DNA from: Letharia columbiana
Taxonomy: Eukaryota > Ascomycota > Lecanoromycetes > Lecanorales > Parmeliaceae
Assembly: GCF_014066305.1 (NCBI RefSeq)
Contig: NW_023501110.1
Span: 124,001-188,000 of the forward strand
Length of the DNA: 64,000 bases
Direction of reading: 5' to 3'
The position numbers and the translations under genes were made by a program. This document shows positions 60,274 through 64,000 of this stretch, in pieces; the first letter of the stretch is position 1; each line of letters opens with the position of its first letter. A model generated the notes under the pieces. It saw only the letters and a program-made list of their open reading frames with translations, had not been told where the DNA came from and made no database searches.

Positions 60274-60931
60274 TATTTGAAGTTTGTACTGTTGTAGAGG
60301 TTAGACTGTGTTTGAGGAACCCAGACCGCATGTAATTTCGAGCATGGCTTACTTGGTGTCACGGGTTTTGGTTAGTTTGGTACTCCTAGATGACATGATA
60401 GGGTGCATTCACTTGAGAAACACCTTCGAAATTAATGCAAAGTGCTAAGAGAGAATCGGTATTGCTAATTATAGTAAGAGCGTTTCTTAGACCCTGTGCA
60501 CTTCTTTCTTAACTGCCGTCGACGTTAATTTCGTAATAAGACGTACTACACATCTCTTCCTGCGGGCACGAAGAATGTCAAACTCTTGTTTTTAGTCTAT
60601 TCATGTCACGGTTACAGACCTTGTACAACACCATGCGACCTGGTTGGGCCCAGCGTGGCTTGGCAATATCGTACGGCCTTCACTGTACAACAGACCATTG
60701 AGTCCCTGATACTCCGTTACCACTCGCTCACTACAATCCTCTCCAGCTTCCATCACTCTTCCCAGTAACACTTCTAATCTTGAAATATCACTTTTGACAC
60801 AGCTACATTCATTACGATTCCCTAATTGCGACAGAAGTTTGAGACTATCACAAACCCAGAGAACGAACTCGGGTTTCCTTACCTTACGCATCAACGAACT
60901 GACCGCAAAGGGCCCGGAGTCTACAAAAGCC
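60274..60931. other. Intergenic, no separate gene seen
   Basis: This is the 3' region of RING-like gene 2 and promoter of gene 3. The frame of gene 3 is open upstream to an ATG at 60794, but the 60932 start has better context and fits the family. Confidence 0.4.
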
Positions 60932-61624
60932 ATGGATCTCCCGAGCGTCTCTGAGAGGTTAGCCCATATTGAAAGCCCAAATCGCGATAATCCTATCGTC
61001 CTTGCCAACGTTCGCACTAACATCCGCGGAACTTTTGGATTCGACGCTCCTGGCCCAGTCTCTCAACACCAAGACTCCGATAGGTCGATTAATCGCTCTC
61101 AGTTACGAGATCGGAGAAACGAAATTCGTAGCCGTCTCGCTCAAGCCAGAGTAGACGCGATGGACACCGGTGCTTTGGAGACATCGAATATCAGAGCCAA
61201 GACTTTCCTAGAATCCCTCCCGGTCCTCTCGCTCACCGATCTTTTGGAAGACAAGCATGATTGCCCGATATGCATCGAGCCATACCAAGATCCTCAGCAC
61301 AGTGAAAGCCCAGTGCGCCTCCCGTGCAACCATATCATTGGCAAGGACTGTCTGCTAAGCTGGCTGACGTCCTCCGCGCTGAACACCAAAAACAACACAT
61401 GTCCAATATGTCGCGCCGTCTTATTCGAGCGCAACAAAGTCGCACTTAAAGATCAGCTGGGTATTCTACGCAGAAGCCTGAGTCATTTCCGGAACGCCCA
61501 TGGGCCGAGAATCTCAATGGATGAAACCCTGCGGAGGAATGAAGAGCACGAGAGGACACATGACCATCTCACCCAAACGAGTGCTGCTCGGTGGCGGCTT
61601 ATGCAGGCTCACAATGTTCAATGA
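60932..61624 (+). CDS. RING-like protein 3 of tandem array
   Basis: 230 residues from ATG 60932 (MDLPSVSERL); 276 if the ATG at 60794 is used. The pre-RING helix is at about 88-108 (RAKTFLESLPVLSLTDLLED). The RING-like domain at 111-160 reads CPIC, then LPCNHIIGKDCLLSWL, then CPIC, with Gly at the fifth ligand and a longer insertion (SSALNTKNN) before the last Cys pair than in the other copies. A short helical tail follows (LGILRRSLSHFRNAH, TLRRNEEHERTHDHL). Single exon, intact. Confidence 0.8.
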   Translation: MDLPSVSERLAHIESPNRDNPIVLANVRTNIRGTFGFDAPGPVSQHQDSDRSINRSQLRDRRNEIRSRLAQARVDAMDTGALETSNIRAKTFLESLPVLSLTDLLEDKHDCPICIEPYQDPQHSESPVRLPCNHIIGKDCLLSWLTSSALNTKNNTCPICRAVLFERNKVALKDQLGILRRSLSHFRNAHGPRISMDETLRRNEEHERTHDHLTQTSAARWRLMQAHNVQ

Positions 61625-62432
61625 TGGTACGGGTGGGTTTGGTGACAGTGGATACGGAGATGTGGCCACGACAAACATTGCAGGAGCGTGTCGAGCGCAA
61701 CGAAGGGGAACGTGAGGGACCGTGTGGCTTTGGATAGGGTCTTAGAATCAGGATGCTCTTCGTCTCAGATTCAGCGATCCCCAAGCTCGTTGCTTCAGCT
61801 GTCGAGGACCGTGAGGGAGATCTTGTGGGCTCGACGGGCTGAAAATCGGCGGATCCTATTCATGGCATGGCTCTTAGGTTGTCAGTCCCTCTTCAGATAG
61901 GATGAAACCCGTGCGGTGCCCTGCATATGATCAGTGGCTATCGAAGTACTTTCTGTCGTCAGCTCATCATCTACCCCAGAACACAGCATTTCGTCTCCGA
62001 CCGAGTGCCGCCTTTTCATTGTCATGCCTTATCTAGAGAGTCATGGCTGTAGAGTGTGTGCGAGCTGTGACTTAGCGACAATGAGCATTGTTTACGAGAT
62101 TCCTTTGTTCACAGCCGTTTTTGAGACAAGAGTGAATCAAGAGATTTTGTCAATGCACCTTTGTTAGTAGAGATTCATTCTTTATGCATCAAGGAATAAC
62201 GCAATTGTTGCCATTCGTTTTGCTTTGCTGACAATGATCTTTGTTACTGACTTTGCACCACACCCGTATATATTGGCTTGACAGTATTCTTGTGTTAATA
62301 GATCCTCCTTCATCTCAGTGCACAGCTTCAACTTCCTCCCAATCACATCAACTCACCTCGTTGAACCACCGTCAGCTCTCACTACCATCGTCCAGAAGAT
62401 CAAAGTTCCAAGCAAAAGTTAAGTTTCAAGAG
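61625..62432. other. Intergenic, no separate gene seen
   Basis: This is the 3' region of RING-like gene 3 and promoter and leader of gene 4. No repeats recognised. Confidence 0.4.
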
Positions 62433-63332
62433 ATGGCAGGGGAGCGTCTTCCTACTTTGTCAAGCATGGAACGTAATTCACGCGGTGAAAGTCCACGACC
62501 GCGCCCGATCTCAGTCATACATCGCGACATCGAGCAAGCCATCGCAGAGCTTGAAATGAGCAATGAAGAACATGGTTTGGAAATGGCAGAAATCCACCGT
62601 GCTATCGATCGGCTGGATGCTGAAATAGCGCTTCTTTCGAGAGATGAAGACGATCTATACTACCCCGACGATTCAAGTCTCCTGGATCTTATCACCCCTT
62701 CGTTGCCAACAGGAGAATCGTCGGAGGAAAATGTCTCCACGCAGGCAGGGACAAAGTTCGTTGACCAGCTTCCAGGCATGAACTTGAAGGACCTACCGAA
62801 GGACAGCAGCTGCAATATCTGCATGGATCCCTTCAGCAGCACCGAAGACCCCGAACTGCCTGTCCGACTTCCATGTGGCCATGTCATAGGCCGGAACTGC
62901 ATCTCCAAATGGCTGGCGACAAGCAACAGCTGTCCGCTATGCCGACGTGTTTTCTTCGAACCAGAAGTGCGGAATCCACCGTTGACTGAGACGGAGCTAA
63001 GGGCTATGCTTCAAACAACTCGACCGGCTACCGAGACGGACCTGGATGAACGCGTGGTATTAGCGAGTCTGAGTATGCAAGATGTAGAGTCCTTCGGAAG
63101 GGAACTCAACGACATCACGCGCCAGCAGATTGCAATGGAGAGGAGGCTGGCTAGCTTTGAGGCACAGAGTACTCCGCTGACCCCTGGGAGTGAAATGCAA
63201 CTCAGAGAGCTCATGGCGGATAATGTGGAGCTGCATGCGAGATTGGGGGATTTCAGTATTCGTCATCGGGAGTTGATCGAGAGTCATGGGATTCAACTTC
63301 CCAGGGTAGGGCGATTCTTCTCGGGGCTGTAG
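62433..63332 (+). CDS. RING-like protein 4 of tandem array, with helical tail
   Basis: 299 residues from ATG 62433 (MAGERLPTLS, leader AGAGATGGC); an upstream in-frame ATG (62241) lies in a region resembling leader sequence. Residues 28-70 are helical (SVIHRDIEQAIAELEMSNEE, HRAIDRLDAEIALLS). Pre-RING helix: TKFVDQLPGMNLKDLPKDS. The RING-like domain at 127-170 reads CNIC, then LPCGHVIGRNCISKWL, then CPLC, again with Gly at ligand five. The C-terminal about 110 residues are a likely coiled coil (ELNDITRQQIAMERRLASFE, MQLRELMADNVELHARLG). This is the most complete member of the array and the one closest in style to other fungal RING proteins. Confidence 0.8.
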   Translation: MAGERLPTLSSMERNSRGESPRPRPISVIHRDIEQAIAELEMSNEEHGLEMAEIHRAIDRLDAEIALLSRDEDDLYYPDDSSLLDLITPSLPTGESSEENVSTQAGTKFVDQLPGMNLKDLPKDSSCNICMDPFSSTEDPELPVRLPCGHVIGRNCISKWLATSNSCPLCRRVFFEPEVRNPPLTETELRAMLQTTRPATETDLDERVVLASLSMQDVESFGRELNDITRQQIAMERRLASFEAQSTPLTPGSEMQLRELMADNVELHARLGDFSIRHRELIESHGIQLPRVGRFFSGL

Positions 63333-64000
63333 TCGAGACAATTGGGCGGTGAGACGGTTGCGAAAGAAATGGGTACGATGGGTTGTGAATAGTAAGTAGG
63401 TGGTCTTGTATCAATGGGAATGCGCCTTAAGAGGTTAAACTATTCTTGTGTAACATGGAAAGGTTATTGTAGTAAAAGCCAGTGTACCTGCTGAAGTAGA
63501 CTGATATGTGATTACCTTATAGACCCGCAAGACCTGAAATCATATGAGTCATGTTGTCGATCTTTTCCGCAGCTAGAACTGGCCAACGTTAGAGCATAAT
63601 TGGTAGATATCTTCCGAAATAGCCTTTTCAGTTATATCAATACCAGCCTCCTCCACCAACAAGTAGCACCTATGCAATAGTCTCAGGTAGAAAGCCTGCG
63701 CGCTCAGTCACCGTCGAATACTGCTTCCTGTGCGAGCAAGTCTTCACAGATACACAAAATTCGGTTCTGGAAAACATGCCATAGCTCCATAGCTTCACGA
63801 CTCAGCAGCCTCTGTTTTGCACCTTGTTTCTCCACGGCTTGTCGTCAATATAATACCTTGCGAGACGAATGATGCAAGATCGATTCCAGAACGACACGTG
63901 CCTTGCCGAAGTTCTGTCGACCTATCTCGATTCCCTCTCTCAGATTTTGGCTGGAGACGTATCCATCTATATACCCATCTTTTCATCAAACTTAGTTGTC
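63333..64000. other. Intergenic to window end, no gene seen
   Basis: This is the 3' region of the last RING-like gene. A 64-codon minus-strand frame near the window end has no recognisable features. Confidence 0.35.

Overview
The window is nuclear DNA of a filamentous ascomycete (Pezizomycotina; a Dothideomycete is my best guess, not proven). The support is the protein families typical of that group: HET-domain protein, Zn2Cys6 regulator, UMTA-type methyltransferase, ToxD-like enoyl reductase and a PTH11/rhodopsin-like membrane protein. The introns are mostly short (50-60 nt, GT..AG with a CTRAC-like branch site) and genes lie on both strands with no operons. I found no rRNA, tRNA, CRISPR array or intact transposon. 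The fast-evolving lineage-specific genes, tandem families and at least four or five broken genes suggest an accessory or rapidly evolving region.

Layout. 1-5 kb: the 3' end of a repeat-containing Pro/Ser-rich gene, a membrane protein with an RGG-rich tail, and a doubtful coiled-coil gene. 6-14 kb: three minus-strand paralogues of a CRQIY-type (F-box/2EXR/DUF7730-like) family, two with C-terminal membrane anchors and one with the domain duplicated; a decayed fourth copy lies at 18.3-18.96 kb. 14.4-24.6 kb: two long coiled-coil paralogues (924 and 1704 aa); a third, looser relative (1036 aa, three exons) lies at 36.9-40.2 kb. They share a helical domain after the coil. The 1704 and 1036 aa proteins also end in three and one copies of a roughly 55-residue GWT module.

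25.6-31.7 kb is a metabolic block: a probable fusion of two methyltransferases, divergent across a repeat-filled intergenic region from a fusion of an isopropylmalate-dehydrogenase-like domain with an isochorismatase-like hydrolase, followed by a convergent alpha/beta hydrolase. 31.7-36.9 kb is gene-poor and holds a broken PTH11-like gene. 41-47 kb carries a HET-domain gene, a ToxD-like reductase and a Zn2Cys6 regulator divergent from that reductase. 47.5 kb holds a tiny conserved Cys-rich protein gene. 48-54 kb is a gene graveyard (GNAT fragment, ankyrin-repeat and F-box pseudogenes). 54.5-57.2 kb has two related genes with an SNPPP..W motif. 57.8-63.3 kb is a tandem array of four RING-like genes, all with Gly where the fifth zinc ligand should be.

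The genes do not form one obvious pathway. The strongest candidates for undescribed biology are the coiled-coil/post-coil/GWT family, the RING array with the lost ligand, and the two fusion genes sharing one intergenic region. All splice sites were inferred by eye from consensus and reading frame.
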